DNA of 41,921 nt from a virus, in the IMG/VR virus record IMGVR_UViG_3300046722_000186, positions 1 through 41,921 of that record. One strand, given 5' to 3'. Each line of letters starts with the position of its first letter. Position 1 is the stretch's first letter. Made by a program: the position numbers and the translations under genes. Under the pieces are notes generated by a model. The model ran no database searches. It was not told where the DNA came from and saw only the letters and a program-made list of their open reading frames with translations. This document shows, piece after piece, positions 29,270-38,023 of the stretch.

Positions 29270-29747
29270 GCCAACGCAAGGGCTGCTCGGGACGCTGCCG
29301 GAGCCGGTGGCTGATGTCGCCGCGCAGATCGCTGCCGTCGCGGACCCTCGCAGCGCCAAGACCTCGGCATTCATGGCCAAGGGCACCAAGCTGCCGCGCT
29401 CGCTGCCGGCGGGACTGGTAAAGGCCACACGCCCCGAGGGCACGCTGGTCACCAACTCGCCGGCGCAGGCGAAGCAGTTCAAGGCGCGTACGCTGACCGA
29501 TGGGCACCTCGCGAAGCAACTTGGCTACCCCGAGAGCAAGCGCCACGCCCTCGCAGCATCCGGCGCGCAGCGTGCTGTGCTGGTGCAGGGCCGCACCCCA
29601 TCCGGTGCCGTCGCGCATGAGAGCGTCGCCAGTCCGGCCGGTGTTCGTGCCGCGGCGAAGGCCGCTGCGAAGGCGGTCCCTGGCGGACATGTCGTGGTGA
29701 CCTCGCCACTGGCAGCGCTGTTCCGCCGCGCCGTCATGAAACGATAG
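29259..29747 (+). CDS. Putative internal virion (ejection) protein
   Basis: A 162-residue Ala-rich basic protein (VADVAAQIAAVADPRSAKTS, then AAAKAAAKAVPGGHVVVTSP). It leads the block of four ejection-type genes and overlaps the acyltransferase-like gene by 11 bp. Small Ala-rich proteins with this location enter the host with DNA in T7- and P22-like phages; this is positional inference. Confidence 0.58.
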   Translation: MARKPTQGLLGTLPEPVADVAAQIAAVADPRSAKTSAFMAKGTKLPRSLPAGLVKATRPEGTLVTNSPAQAKQFKARTLTDGHLAKQLGYPESKRHALAASGAQRAVLVQGRTPSGAVAHESVASPAGVRAAAKAAAKAVPGGHVVVTSPLAALFRRAVMKR

Positions 29748-29756
29748 GAGCCGGCG

Positions 29757-31049
29757 ATGGCTAAAAATAAGAGCGGCAGCCAACAGACACAGCAGAGCGG
29801 CACCTCTAACACGTCCGGCACTTCCTCGACGGAATTACCGCCGTGGCTGACGCAGGCCGCACAACAGGCGGTCGGCACCGCGCAGACGATCAGCCAGGAT
29901 CCCAACTTCTTCAACCCATACACCGGCCAGCAAGTTGCCAACGTGTCGCCCGGCACGCAGCAGGGCTGGGACTACGGCACCAACACCAACCCGTACCAGA
30001 TGGCGTCCAACATCGGGGGTGCGACCAACAACCTCTACTCGACCATCGCCAGCTATCTGCCGCAGGCACAGTCGTATCTACAGCAGGGCCTCGGGCAGGC
30101 ACAGCAGGCCGAGAACACCGCCCAGACCGGCGCGATGGGGGCGATCGGAACCGGGTTGTCGCAGGGACAATCAGCGATCAACACCGGGCTCGGTAACGCG
30201 CAGGGGCTGTTGGGCAACTGGGCCGGCGTCGGGCCAATCAGCGCGCAGCAGGTCGCCCAGAACGCACAGAGCATGATGAGCCCTTACCAGCAGTCGGTGA
30301 TCGATCCGACCATGGCGCTTGGCAAGCAGGCGCTGCAGCAGAACCTGCAACAGGTCGGCGCCAACGCCAATCAGGCCGGCGCGTTCGGCGGCTCGCGCCA
30401 GGGCGTCATGGAGGGCGTGGCACAGTCGCAGGCCGCGCTCGGTGAAAGCAACATCCTCGGCCAGATGCTGAACACCGGCTACGGGCAGGCGCTGAACTCC
30501 GCGACCAGCCTCGCCAATACCCAGCAGGGTCTCGGCGAGGGCGCGGCGCAGGCGCTGGCCGGCTACAATGCCAACGCCGGCACCAGCTTCGCGGGACTGC
30601 TCAACCAGGGCGGACAAACCCTGGCTGGTATCAACGCAGGCGCAGGCAATGCGCTGGCGCCGCTCTATGGGACGGCCGGCGGCCAGATGGCTGGCTACAA
30701 CCAGGCCGACATTACCAACGCGCTCACCACCGGGAGCGGCTTGCCGCAGCAGTATCTCCAGAATTTGTTGGGCATCGGCGGCCTGCAGCAGAGCCAGGAT
30801 CAGGCCAACATCAACGCGCAGATGGGCAACTACTACGCGAAGCAACAGCAGCCGCTGCAGAACCTCGACACGCTGCTCAGCACGCTCAGCGGCGTGCCCT
30901 ACGGCACCACCGGCACCACCACCGGCACCGGGACGACATCAGGCACCACGACGGGCACCACGACGCCGAGCACAGTGGATCAGATCGGGTCGTATCTCGG
31001 CTTGATCAGCAAGGTCGCCCAGGTCGGTGGCGCGGCAGCGGGGATTTAG
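29757..31049 (+). CDS. Internal virion / DNA ejection protein
   Basis: A 430-residue Gln/Asn/Gly/Ala-rich protein. GANANQAGAFGGSRQGVMEG and repeated NAGAGNALAPLYG/AQQAQ-like helices are typical of podoviral ejection proteins (T7 gp14 / P22 gp7 class). The end is a Thr/Gly low-complexity run then YLGLISKVAQVGGAAAGI, a small hydrophobic helix. It has GGAG before ATG 29757. Probably delivered through the tail into the cell envelope. Confidence 0.7.
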   Translation: MAKNKSGSQQTQQSGTSNTSGTSSTELPPWLTQAAQQAVGTAQTISQDPNFFNPYTGQQVANVSPGTQQGWDYGTNTNPYQMASNIGGATNNLYSTIASYLPQAQSYLQQGLGQAQQAENTAQTGAMGAIGTGLSQGQSAINTGLGNAQGLLGNWAGVGPISAQQVAQNAQSMMSPYQQSVIDPTMALGKQALQQNLQQVGANANQAGAFGGSRQGVMEGVAQSQAALGESNILGQMLNTGYGQALNSATSLANTQQGLGEGAAQALAGYNANAGTSFAGLLNQGGQTLAGINAGAGNALAPLYGTAGGQMAGYNQADITNALTTGSGLPQQYLQNLLGIGGLQQSQDQANINAQMGNYYAKQQQPLQNLDTLLSTLSGVPYGTTGTTTGTGTTSGTTTGTTTPSTVDQIGSYLGLISKVAQVGGAAAGI

Positions 31050-31051
31050 CG

Positions 31052-31453
31052 ATGAGCGATTTCTTTTCCGGCTTTGCGCCCCAGATGTCTCCCGGTCAGG
31101 CAGGGACTGGCGGGTTTGTGGCGCCCCTCGTCGATGATCCAAACACAGCCCTCGGCCAACAAGGCTCGGGCGGCATCGACTACTCGAAGCTCGCTGCGGG
31201 GCTGAAGGCTGTCAGCGACGCATCCACGGCAGGCCCGCAGAAGCCGGCCGTGTCCAACCTGCCCCCAGGGGCACAGGCGGCAACCGGGCAGGCCGCCAGC
31301 GGGGCCTACAGCGGCAACCCCGCGGCGATGAACGCGCTCGTCCAGATGCTGATGCAGCGGGTGCAGACGCTGCGGGACGCCAGCAATCCGGCTACCGCAC
31401 GCCCGGTCAATCTCGGCGGCGGGTCACGGGCTACAGGGTTGCTTGGTCTATAG
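31052..31453 (+). CDS. Hypothetical virion protein in the ejection cluster
   Basis: A 133-residue low-complexity protein (GFAPQMSPGQAGTGGFVAPL; DYSKLAAGLKAVSDASTAGP) starting two bases after the preceding stop. It ends with a helical segment (MNALVQMLMQRVQTLRDASN). Position suggests a minor ejection component. Confidence 0.57.
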   Translation: MSDFFSGFAPQMSPGQAGTGGFVAPLVDDPNTALGQQGSGGIDYSKLAAGLKAVSDASTAGPQKPAVSNLPPGAQAATGQAASGAYSGNPAAMNALVQMLMQRVQTLRDASNPATARPVNLGGGSRATGLLGL

Positions 31454-31462
31454 GGGGCGCAC

Positions 31463-33616
31463 ATGGCAGCCGACGACACCGAGACCCAGACGACAGCACC
31501 CACAGCGCCAGCCTCGCCCGACATGCTCGCGCAGGCGATGCAGCTCGCGCAGCAACTCGCGCCGCAGCCGATACAGCCCGACACCACACCAGCCCAGGGC
31601 GGGATCGTGGGGCTGCTTGGCAAGATCGGGAGCGCGCTCGCTGGCGGCACAGTGACCGACGTCATGTCACCCGCGCAAAAGGAACGCGCCGGGCTGCGCG
31701 CGCTCGGAGACTTCGGCACCAGCCTGATGGCGGGCTCGGGCTACTACCCGGGCAAGCCGATGTTCGGCGGGTTGGCGCAAGGCTTTCAGGGCGCCGAGGC
31801 GAGCGAGCGAGGCTCCGAGCAGCAGGTGGCGGCGCAACTCGGGGCGCAGCAGGACTACCAGACCAAGCAGGCGGCGTTGCGGCTGAAGGCGCTGCAGGAC
31901 GCACTGCCGCTGCTGCAGATGCAGCGCGCCGGGACAGTGCCCAACGTGCTAGCGAGCGGGCCAGCTGTGCCAGGGACCGCTACGGGGGCAGGTGGGCCGG
32001 CTAATGCCGTTCCTGCTCCGCTGACACCGTTCATCGCCAAGAACCTGCCGGCTGGTGTGTCCCCGGCCGAGGACCAGATGGTGCGGACCGTCTACGGCGA
32101 AGCGCGCGGCGAACCGCTCGCGGGCCAACAAGGCGTGGCTGCTGTCATCAAGAACCGCATGGCGGCGGGCAACCAGGACGCGCAGAGCGTCATCTTTAGG
32201 CCCGGCGCTTTCACCTCCTGGGCCGACAAGCAACGGCCGGACCTGGAGGCGCTCAGCCCCAGCGATCCGAAGTATCAGGACATCCTGAACAAAGCCGTGC
32301 GCCCGGTAATGAGCGGCGACGCGCAAGATCCAACCGGCGGCGCCACCAACTTCTACGCCCCAAAGCTAATGCCCGGTGGGGGTCCATCATGGGCTGCGAA
32401 CCAACAGCCTTCCGCCGTCATCGGCGGTCATCAGTTCTACAAGCTGCCGTATGGGGCGCCACCCACGGCGCAGGTGGCCGGGCCAGGGGCGCCCACGGGC
32501 GGCCCCGCAGCCACGCCGGCCCCGATTACCCCAGCACCATCCGAAACGCCGCCAGCACCTGACACACGGCCGGATGACGCGCTGACGTGGGAGGAGTTCC
32601 AGGCCCGGCACGGCACACCGATCACCGCAACATCGCGACCCGACCTGGTTGTGCCGGTAGATCCGCAGTCGGCTACGGAACTGCAATCCTCGATGGCGCA
32701 GGCCAAGCATGATGTGGACTACGCCATCGCCCCAGCGGACAAGACCAAGGCACAGGCCCAATATACCGATGCCAGCAGCAAACTTGCCTCGTTGAGGCAG
32801 GACGCCGCCGCCAAGACGGCCGCGAACGTCCTCGCCGCGCAGAAGCAGCAGGGCGAACTGCTAAGCCCGCTGTATCAGAAGGCGAAGGAACTCGCGCAGG
32901 CGCCAGTATTGGAGAAGCAGAGGGGCCAGCAGGCCGTCGACCTGGAGAACGCAAAGGCCGGCAATCAGGCCAACGTCAAACTGACCAACGATGTCAACGA
33001 GGACATCAAGAACTCAGGCACGCGTATCGATGATCTGCAGTTGCTGCGTGGGCTATCAGATAATGTCGGCGCCGCGACGCCGCTGACCTCGATCAAGGTC
33101 GGCGGCAGATCGCTAGCCGACCTCATCTCAGCCACCGGATTTGGCGGCCAGGATCTGCGAGACAAAGCCGGCGCGGTGCAAGCGTTCCGTGCTGGCGTCC
33201 TTAGTATCGTGCGTGATCTGCGCTCGGGTGGCGCGGCAACCGGTGAGCCACGCTCAAACCAGGATTTGGAATTCGTCACCGGCATGGCGCCGAGCGAGTG
33301 GCAAGACCCCAAGACACGGGGCGCCATCATTTCATTCCTACAGCAGGTCAATCAGCGTCGTGTCGATGTTGGGACCGAGTATTCACGCCAGCTGGCAACC
33401 AAGCAGCCAAATGGACAACCCACGCCAGCCGGGCTGGCGCTTGCCCAGGCGCGCGACAGTCTGCCACCTATGGTCCCGCCTATACCTGCGAACCTCATGG
33501 CCAAAGATCCAGCGACAACGCAACTGCGGCAAGAGTGGTTTGAGAGGAATGTTAAACCAGGCACATTCTTCCGTTACCCTAATGGCCATATTGACCTTTA
33601 CAAAGGTCCGCAATAA
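31463..33616 (+). CDS. Large internal virion protein with SleB-type cell wall hydrolase domain
   Basis: A 717-residue protein. After a disordered N-terminus, residues 200-330 form a Hydrolase_2/SleB domain: EDQMVRTVYGEARGEPLAGQ (catalytic-type Glu in YGEA), VAAVIKNRMAAGNQDAQSVI, GGATNFYAPKLMPGGGPSWA and IGGHQFYKLP. A Pro-rich linker and a long helical C-terminal half follow. It is presumably a virion-associated lysin that opens peptidoglycan during DNA entry, like T7 gp16. It is the only cell-wall hydrolase I can identify in the genome. Confidence 0.8.
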   Translation: MAADDTETQTTAPTAPASPDMLAQAMQLAQQLAPQPIQPDTTPAQGGIVGLLGKIGSALAGGTVTDVMSPAQKERAGLRALGDFGTSLMAGSGYYPGKPMFGGLAQGFQGAEASERGSEQQVAAQLGAQQDYQTKQAALRLKALQDALPLLQMQRAGTVPNVLASGPAVPGTATGAGGPANAVPAPLTPFIAKNLPAGVSPAEDQMVRTVYGEARGEPLAGQQGVAAVIKNRMAAGNQDAQSVIFRPGAFTSWADKQRPDLEALSPSDPKYQDILNKAVRPVMSGDAQDPTGGATNFYAPKLMPGGGPSWAANQQPSAVIGGHQFYKLPYGAPPTAQVAGPGAPTGGPAATPAPITPAPSETPPAPDTRPDDALTWEEFQARHGTPITATSRPDLVVPVDPQSATELQSSMAQAKHDVDYAIAPADKTKAQAQYTDASSKLASLRQDAAAKTAANVLAAQKQQGELLSPLYQKAKELAQAPVLEKQRGQQAVDLENAKAGNQANVKLTNDVNEDIKNSGTRIDDLQLLRGLSDNVGAATPLTSIKVGGRSLADLISATGFGGQDLRDKAGAVQAFRAGVLSIVRDLRSGGAATGEPRSNQDLEFVTGMAPSEWQDPKTRGAIISFLQQVNQRRVDVGTEYSRQLATKQPNGQPTPAGLALAQARDSLPPMVPPIPANLMAKDPATTQLRQEWFERNVKPGTFFRYPNGHIDLYKGPQ

Positions 33617-35802
33617 TGGCGGACCCATTGGACTACACCGCGACCCAAGGTGCGGCTGGGGCGGCCAGCACAGCAGCCTCGTCAGCGCCTCAGAGTTATG
33701 ATCCTCTGGATTACACCACCCACCCAGAAAACGGCGGGCGCGACGCTACGCAGTCGTCCCCAGCGCGAGCACTGCCGCCGCCGTCCATCACGGGGTCGTC
33801 GTGGTCATCGATCGGCGGTAATGAGCGTGGCGAGCCTACGCCATACGGCGGCGTAAGTACGTTCCTGCGCGCGCTTGATGAGGGCGCCGGGTTTGACACC
33901 ACGGCAGTCACCAACACGCCACCGCCCCCTCGCGCCGACAATCCGTGGGCAACGGCGATCGGGCAGGACGTTGCCAAGGCAGCCGGCACGGTAGGCGGTA
34001 TGGCCAAGGGGCTAAGCTTCGGCCTGGCGCCACGACTGGACAGCGCGATCGCCACACCAGGACAGCAACTAAATGCCCTGCCGCAGGCAAAATTCGAGGC
34101 GGACCAACCCGGACTGCAGACTGGCGCGGAAATCGTCGGGTCTCTCCCCACAGCCGCGATCGGCGAGAGCGCACTGACGCGGGTTATCCCGCCGTCGCTC
34201 GGCACCAGCGTATTGCACCGTGCCCTTGATGTGCTGGGCCAGGGGGGCCGCGGGGCGATCGTGGGCGGCACCGCAGGGGCAGGCATGAACGAAGCCGACC
34301 CGCTCTCTGGCGCCGCCGCTGGCGCGGTCGTCGGCGCCGGCATCCCGAGCATCATGGGTCTGGCGAAGCTGCTGGGAAAGCCCGCGGTGGATGCGGTGGC
34401 TGCGCGGTTGGTGCCGAGCGCCGCGGAGGCACAGGCGCGGGCCAAGATCGCCCAGGCGTTTACCCGCGATATGCTATCCCCCGCGCAGGCTCAGACGGCG
34501 CTGGCAACACTCGGCCCAGAGGGCGCGCTGATCGATACCGGCCTACCCAAGGGCAACGTCATCGGCCTGGGCGCTGGCGTCGCCAACCAGCCAGGCAACG
34601 CCCGCGGCATCGCGACGCAGTTCCTTGAGGGGCGCATGGAGGGGGCGCCGACCCGGATCAATGCTGCGATCAATGCTGCGACCGGCAACCCGGAGAACTT
34701 CCACGCCACGATGAACAACCTGGCGGACCTGCGTTCCACCAACGCCGCCCCGCTCTACGAACAAGCCTTCAGCAAGCCGGCCGGGATGACCGACAATATT
34801 AAGGGCATGCTGGACGATCCTGTTGCACAGCAGGGACTCAAGGAAGGTTTGGAACTCCAACGGATCGCAAACTCCGCCCGCATCGGACGCGGCGAGGCGC
34901 CACTGCCGACGACCGACCCGGCCATCCAATACGACGCTGACGGCGTTCCGCGCATCGTCGGCGTGCCGAACATGCGCAGCCTCGATGCTGTCAAGCGCGG
35001 CATGGATCAGATGATGGAGGCTGCCCGCAGCGATGTCACCGGGCAGGTCGCATGGACCCCAAAACTGAGGGAGATCGATGGTCTGCGCCGTGCCTGGGTC
35101 TCAGCCCTCGACCAGAACAACCCGGACTATGCCGCGGCGCGGGCAGCCTGGGCTGGTCCGTCAGAGGCGCGCGACGCCATGGAGATGGGCCGGAACATCC
35201 TGAACAACGATCCCGAGGTGACCGCTCAGACAGTTGCCGGGCTGTCGGACGGGAATAAGGACTTCTTCCGCGCCGGCGTTGCGCGGGCGCTGAAGGACCG
35301 GGTGGACGCGACACAGGAGGGGGCGGACGCAACGCGCAAGATTTTTGGCAACACGCTGATCCGCAACAAGATCGCCGCAGGCTTCGGTGACGATGCCACG
35401 TTTAACCAGTTCCGTTCGACAATGGAGAACGAGGGGACATACGCGCAAACCCGCAACGCCGTGCTGAGTGGCTCGCGGACGGCTCCGCTAGGCGCCGACA
35501 TCAAAGACGTGGACTATTCGGCGCCCCTCATGCTCGCTGCGGCGGGGCATCCGGTGGCTGCCGCCGGCAAGCTTATCGCAAGCCAGGGAGGGGCGACCCC
35601 GCTCGATACCAACCCGGTGCGCACCGCGATTGCCAAGCTGCTGTTTAGCGGCGGCCAGAGTAATGACTTCTTTAACGCGCTGGGAAATGTGCAAAACCGG
35701 CAGCTCACCCCGTGGGTGCGCGTGCCGGCCGGCATCACAGGAGCGATCCAGGCAGCCCAGCCACCACCGAGGCGGCAACAGGGGCTGCTCGGTCAGCAGT
35801 AG
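33616..35802 (+). CDS. Large internal virion / ejection protein
   Basis: A 728-residue protein starting at ATG 33616, overlapping the previous stop by one base. It has DPLDYT repeats at the N-terminus (PLDYTATQGAA; YDPLDYTTHP), a Gly-zipper-like hydrophobic segment (GGRGAIVGGTAGAGMNEADP, GAAAGAVVGAGIPSIMGL near residues 210-250) and a long helical remainder. These are features of membrane-spanning ejection proteins (P22 gp16/gp20, T7 gp15/gp16). Last gene of the rightward late operon, ending 10 bp inside a convergent gene. Confidence 0.7.
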   Translation: MADPLDYTATQGAAGAASTAASSAPQSYDPLDYTTHPENGGRDATQSSPARALPPPSITGSSWSSIGGNERGEPTPYGGVSTFLRALDEGAGFDTTAVTNTPPPPRADNPWATAIGQDVAKAAGTVGGMAKGLSFGLAPRLDSAIATPGQQLNALPQAKFEADQPGLQTGAEIVGSLPTAAIGESALTRVIPPSLGTSVLHRALDVLGQGGRGAIVGGTAGAGMNEADPLSGAAAGAVVGAGIPSIMGLAKLLGKPAVDAVAARLVPSAAEAQARAKIAQAFTRDMLSPAQAQTALATLGPEGALIDTGLPKGNVIGLGAGVANQPGNARGIATQFLEGRMEGAPTRINAAINAATGNPENFHATMNNLADLRSTNAAPLYEQAFSKPAGMTDNIKGMLDDPVAQQGLKEGLELQRIANSARIGRGEAPLPTTDPAIQYDADGVPRIVGVPNMRSLDAVKRGMDQMMEAARSDVTGQVAWTPKLREIDGLRRAWVSALDQNNPDYAAARAAWAGPSEARDAMEMGRNILNNDPEVTAQTVAGLSDGNKDFFRAGVARALKDRVDATQEGADATRKIFGNTLIRNKIAAGFGDDATFNQFRSTMENEGTYAQTRNAVLSGSRTAPLGADIKDVDYSAPLMLAAAGHPVAAAGKLIASQGGATPLDTNPVRTAIAKLLFSGGQSNDFFNALGNVQNRQLTPWVRVPAGITGAIQAAQPPPRRQQGLLGQQ

Positions 35803-35999
35803 GGGGCTACTGGGCGGCGTGCGAGGCGCTGGGCAAGCTTGAGCCGCGCGATGGCGCGGTAGTGAGCCTCGATCGCCAGGATCCTCTCCATCGGGCGAGC
35901 GGGTCCGGTGCAGGCTTGATACAGCACCCAGGCAGGGCCGCCGATAATCAGCGTCAACAATACGGCGAAGACGCCGAGGCCAATGAGGATATCCATCAC
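35793..35999 (-). CDS. Single-span membrane protein
   Basis: A 68-residue protein with an N-terminal membrane helix (ILIGLGVFAVLLTLIIGGPA, residues 4-23) and an amphipathic basic helix (ERILAIEAHYRAIARLKLAQ). Two start codons (35999, 35996). It is the last gene of the leftward operon and meets the late operon tail-to-tail with a 10-bp overlap. It could be a spanin-like or superinfection-exclusion protein; no proof. Confidence 0.62.
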   Translation of the reverse strand: MMDILIGLGVFAVLLTLIIGGPAWVLYQACTGPARPMERILAIEAHYRAIARLKLAQRLARRPVAPYC

Positions 36000-36051
36000 A
36001 TCGATCCAATCACAGTGGATGAGGCGGCGCTATCAACGCCGCCCCTCCGTG

Positions 36052-36528
36052 TTAAAGCAAGTATCGCCATCTTCTTCCTCCACGAATGGCGCTGATCGTG
36101 GTTTCTGCAACACCAAACTCAACAGCAAACGAACGGCCAGTGCGCCAGGTCTGTTGTCTGATCGCTAGGACGTCTGCTTCCGTCAGTCTTGAGTTATAAC
36201 GATCCGAGCCTCTGCTTTCTGTCCCGTGCCGCAACTTATCCATCCGGTTCTCACGGACGGTCGCCCACCGCAAATGCTTGGGTGCAACGCACGCTCGGTT
36301 CCCGCACCAGTGCGCTACGTGGGGTTTGTCCTGCGGAGGCGCTCCGTGGACCAGAGTGCATACAACGCGAGCCGCCGTGCCGCGAATGCCAGGAAATCTG
36401 ACTTGGCCATATCCAGTAGTTGTTAACCCATATGGCCAGATCAAACAGTCACTGCCAGCATAGCCAATAGCCGTAGGGATAAAAGCTGGAAGCGCTCCTC
36501 GTGGAGCTCGCATAGGGTGGTCCTTCAT
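36052..36528 (-). CDS. HNH homing endonuclease with C-terminal helix-turn-helix
   Basis: A 158-residue protein: DCLIWPYGLTTTGYGQV, HVAHWCGNRACVAPKHLRWA (HNH core) and VRENRMDKLRHGTESRGSDR, then a C-terminal NUMOD-like helix-turn-helix (LTEADVLAIRQQTWRTGRSF, EFGVAETTISAIRGGRRWRY) that contacts target DNA. ATG 36528 or 36513 may be used; neither has a strong ribosome binding site. It lies in the leftward operon in the sense orientation. Confidence 0.87.
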   Translation of the reverse strand: MKDHPMRAPRGALPAFIPTAIGYAGSDCLIWPYGLTTTGYGQVRFPGIRGTAARVVCTLVHGAPPQDKPHVAHWCGNRACVAPKHLRWATVRENRMDKLRHGTESRGSDRYNSRLTEADVLAIRQQTWRTGRSFAVEFGVAETTISAIRGGRRWRYLL

Positions 36529-36598
36529 ACGCCCGGTGAGAGACGCTGCGCCGGTTGGGCAAGTCGGCGCGGCGTTCAGGGCGGGAGCGGCTTCCGAG

Positions 36599-36624
36599 GG
36601 CTGCTTCCGCCCGAATTGTATCAG
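36599..36624 (-). repeat. 26-bp direct repeat, copy 1, at a stop codon
   Basis: Matches 38419-38444 at 25 of 26 positions. On the minus strand it overlaps the TGA of the small zinc protein gene and contains TGATACAATTCGGGCGG. TACAAT could serve as a -10 box for the genes downstream. The two copies bracket the recombinase, its satellites and the 37844-38221 pair. Confidence 0.8.
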
Positions 36625-36773
36625 CGGTTCAGCATTCGAGCCATGGCGGTCGTTTGGGATTGTGACTCAGTGTCTTTCATGGGAGGCAGGGGGCACCCTG
36701 GCATAGAGCAGTGGTGTGTTCCCTCTGCGCCGCATTTTCGGCAGAGGATCGTCGTATTGGGTTCACTCGGCAT
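36621..36773 (-). CDS. Small Cys/His zinc-type protein (50 aa)
   Basis: A 50-residue protein with CRKCGAEGTHHCSMPGC (residues 11-27), a compact CxxC-HHC-C cluster likely to bind zinc. ATG 36773 overlaps the preceding gene by 11 bp with AACGGGAGG upstream. The stop is fused to the 26-bp repeat. Part of the recombinase operon. Confidence 0.62.
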   Translation of the reverse strand: MPSEPNTTILCRKCGAEGTHHCSMPGCPLPPMKDTESQSQTTAMARMLNR

Positions 36774-36939
36774 AGCCTGCAACCTCCCGTTCGACGTAGA
36801 TACGCAGCCCTGGCAATGATCGCCACTGGCCCTTGAAATAGCGAACGTCGTCCATGTCTGTTTCGCGATCCTTATCCCGACACCACTTGGCAGCCGCAGC
36901 GTTCACCTGGGCCGCAGTCGGCTCGGTCGTTTCAGGCAT
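36763..36939 (-). CDS. Hypothetical protein (58 aa)
   Basis: A 58-residue protein (TAAQVNAAAAKWCRDKDRET; DDVRYFKGQWRSLPGLRIYV) from ATG 36939 with GGAG ten bases upstream. It overlaps both neighbours (8 and 11 bp), so it is translationally coupled in the recombinase operon. Not recognised. Confidence 0.6.
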   Translation of the reverse strand: MPETTEPTAAQVNAAAAKWCRDKDRETDMDDVRYFKGQWRSLPGLRIYVEREVAGYAE

Positions 36940-37153
36940 CGGGGGTCTCCCTTACAAGGTACGCTTGCCGCTCAAGTTCTGCCCACAGTTGTCTATCGTC
37001 AGCGCCCTCCACCTTGATGCAGCGACCCTGCCATTCCATTGAGACAAAGAGCCGTCGCTCGCCGTCCTGCCGGTAGTGGTTCATGCCTACGATCGACCAG
37101 TCCGCCAGCCGATGGGACCGCCACGGGAAGCCGCACACATTGGGTTCAGCCAT
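36932..37153 (-). CDS. Hypothetical protein downstream of the recombinase
   Basis: A 73-residue protein with WSIVGMNHYRQDGERRLFVS and CIKVEGADDRQLWAELERQA, a beta-hairpin plus helix pattern. ATG 37153 overlaps the recombinase stop by 8 bp. Function unknown. Confidence 0.62.
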   Translation of the reverse strand: MAEPNVCGFPWRSHRLADWSIVGMNHYRQDGERRLFVSMEWQGRCIKVEGADDRQLWAELERQAYLVRETPDA

Positions 37154-37763
37154 TCTGTCTCTCCCTCGCGCGTTTTAGTGCCTTGATGAACCCAGGCACG
37201 CTCATGCCAGCAGCGCGGCTCCCAGGCTTCGTGCCTAGCTTGGCCCACCTCAATATAGCCTCGTCCCCGTGCTTCGCCTTGATGCCGCCCTTCCGGCCTT
37301 CAGCCGCAGCACGCGCCAGACCGGCGATCGTCCGCTCCCGGCTTAGATCACGCTCGAACTCAGCCATCACCGCCAGCATCCCAAACATGAGGCGCCCTGC
37401 TGCGGTGGTGGTGTCCAACCCCGAGTTGTCCAAGAGCCGTAGGTTGGCACCCTTCGACCGAATGCGCTCGGCAATCTGGTGCAGCGCCACGTTGTTCCGC
37501 GCCAACCGGTCGAGCTTCCACACGACAACGGTATCGTCCTCACGCACGTCCTTCATCATCGCGTCAAACTGGGGGCGCTTGATTGCGGCGCCGCTCACCT
37601 GTTCGGTATAGATGTCGGAGGGATGGACGCCAGCACGGGTCAGCGCATCCACCTGAAGCTGCGGGTTCTGATCGACGGTCGAGACGCGGGCGTAGCCGAT
37701 CATGTGCCCCGGCCCATCGGCCGGGGGAGGCGTCGGGGCCCGTTTCTTCCTGTTGACCGCCAT
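37146..37763 (-). CDS. Small serine recombinase (resolvase/invertase family)
   Basis: A 205-residue protein. Residues 21-150 are a resolvase catalytic domain: MIGYARVSTVDQNPQLQVDA (nucleophile Ser28), DTVVVWKLDRLARNNVALHQ, GLDTTTAAGRLMFGMLAVMA and EFERDLSRERTIAGLARAAA. A short C-terminal helix-turn-helix-like region follows. It lacks the long zinc-ribbon and coiled-coil domains of large serine integrases, so it is more likely to resolve multimers, invert DNA or act as a compact integrase. GAGGTT lies 8 bp before ATG 37763; ATG 37703 is possible. Expression comes from the promoter at 37797-37825. Confidence 0.9.
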   Translation of the reverse strand: MAVNRKKRAPTPPPADGPGHMIGYARVSTVDQNPQLQVDALTRAGVHPSDIYTEQVSGAAIKRPQFDAMMKDVREDDTVVVWKLDRLARNNVALHQIAERIRSKGANLRLLDNSGLDTTTAAGRLMFGMLAVMAEFERDLSRERTIAGLARAAAEGRKGGIKAKHGDEAILRWAKLGTKPGSRAAGMSVPGFIKALKRARERQNG

Positions 37764-37787
37764 TCCTTACAACCTCGCTAAACAATG

Positions 37788-37826
37788 CTTGACAGAGGTA
37801 TAGTTTACCCCTAGAAGGATGTCAAG
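37788..37826. promoter_or_regulatory. Interleaved divergent promoters between recombinase and 37844 gene
   Basis: Minus strand: TTGACA (37825-37820), 17 bp, TATACC (37802-37797), leading to the recombinase. Plus strand: TTGACA (37789-37794), 17 bp, TAGAAG (37812-37817), leading to the 37844 gene. The two promoters occupy the same DNA face to face, and CTTGACA...TGTCAAG forms an inverted repeat. RNA polymerase bound to one should exclude the other. Confidence 0.65.
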
Positions 37827-37843
37827 GAAACACGGAGACCCCA

Positions 37844-38017
37844 ATGACCATCTCTCCCCAACTCCAAGCCCTTCTGGTCCTCAAGGACCACAACTACATC
37901 GGGGAGATGGGCCTCCCAAAATATCAAGGGTGCCACACCGGCACCCATCACTTCATCCTTCAAAATGGGGACCGGGTCCGAGTGGACCTAGTTCTCAACA
38001 GGGTCGAGGGGGCGTAA
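37844..38017 (+). CDS. Small hypothetical protein (57 aa), opposite the recombinase
   Basis: A 57-residue protein (TISPQLQALLVLKDHNYIGE; THHFILQNGDRVRVDLVLNR) with GGAG at 37834-37837 before ATG 37844. Fold prediction by eye: a helix then beta strands. It diverges from the recombinase and is followed after 6 bp by another small gene. The TAA stop sits in the loop of a hairpin that reaches the next ATG. Confidence 0.62.
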   Translation: MTISPQLQALLVLKDHNYIGEMGLPKYQGCHTGTHHFILQNGDRVRVDLVLNRVEGA

Positions 38018-38023
38018 GCCCCC
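38008..38023 (+). other. Stop-in-loop hairpin controlling the next start
   Basis: GGGGGC (38008-38013), GTAA, GCCCCC (38018-38023): a perfect 6-bp GC stem and tetraloop. The loop bases 38015-38017 are the TAA stop of the upstream gene; the stem ends directly at ATG 38024. Ribosomes terminating upstream would melt the stem, so it looks like a translational coupling switch. Confidence 0.65.
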
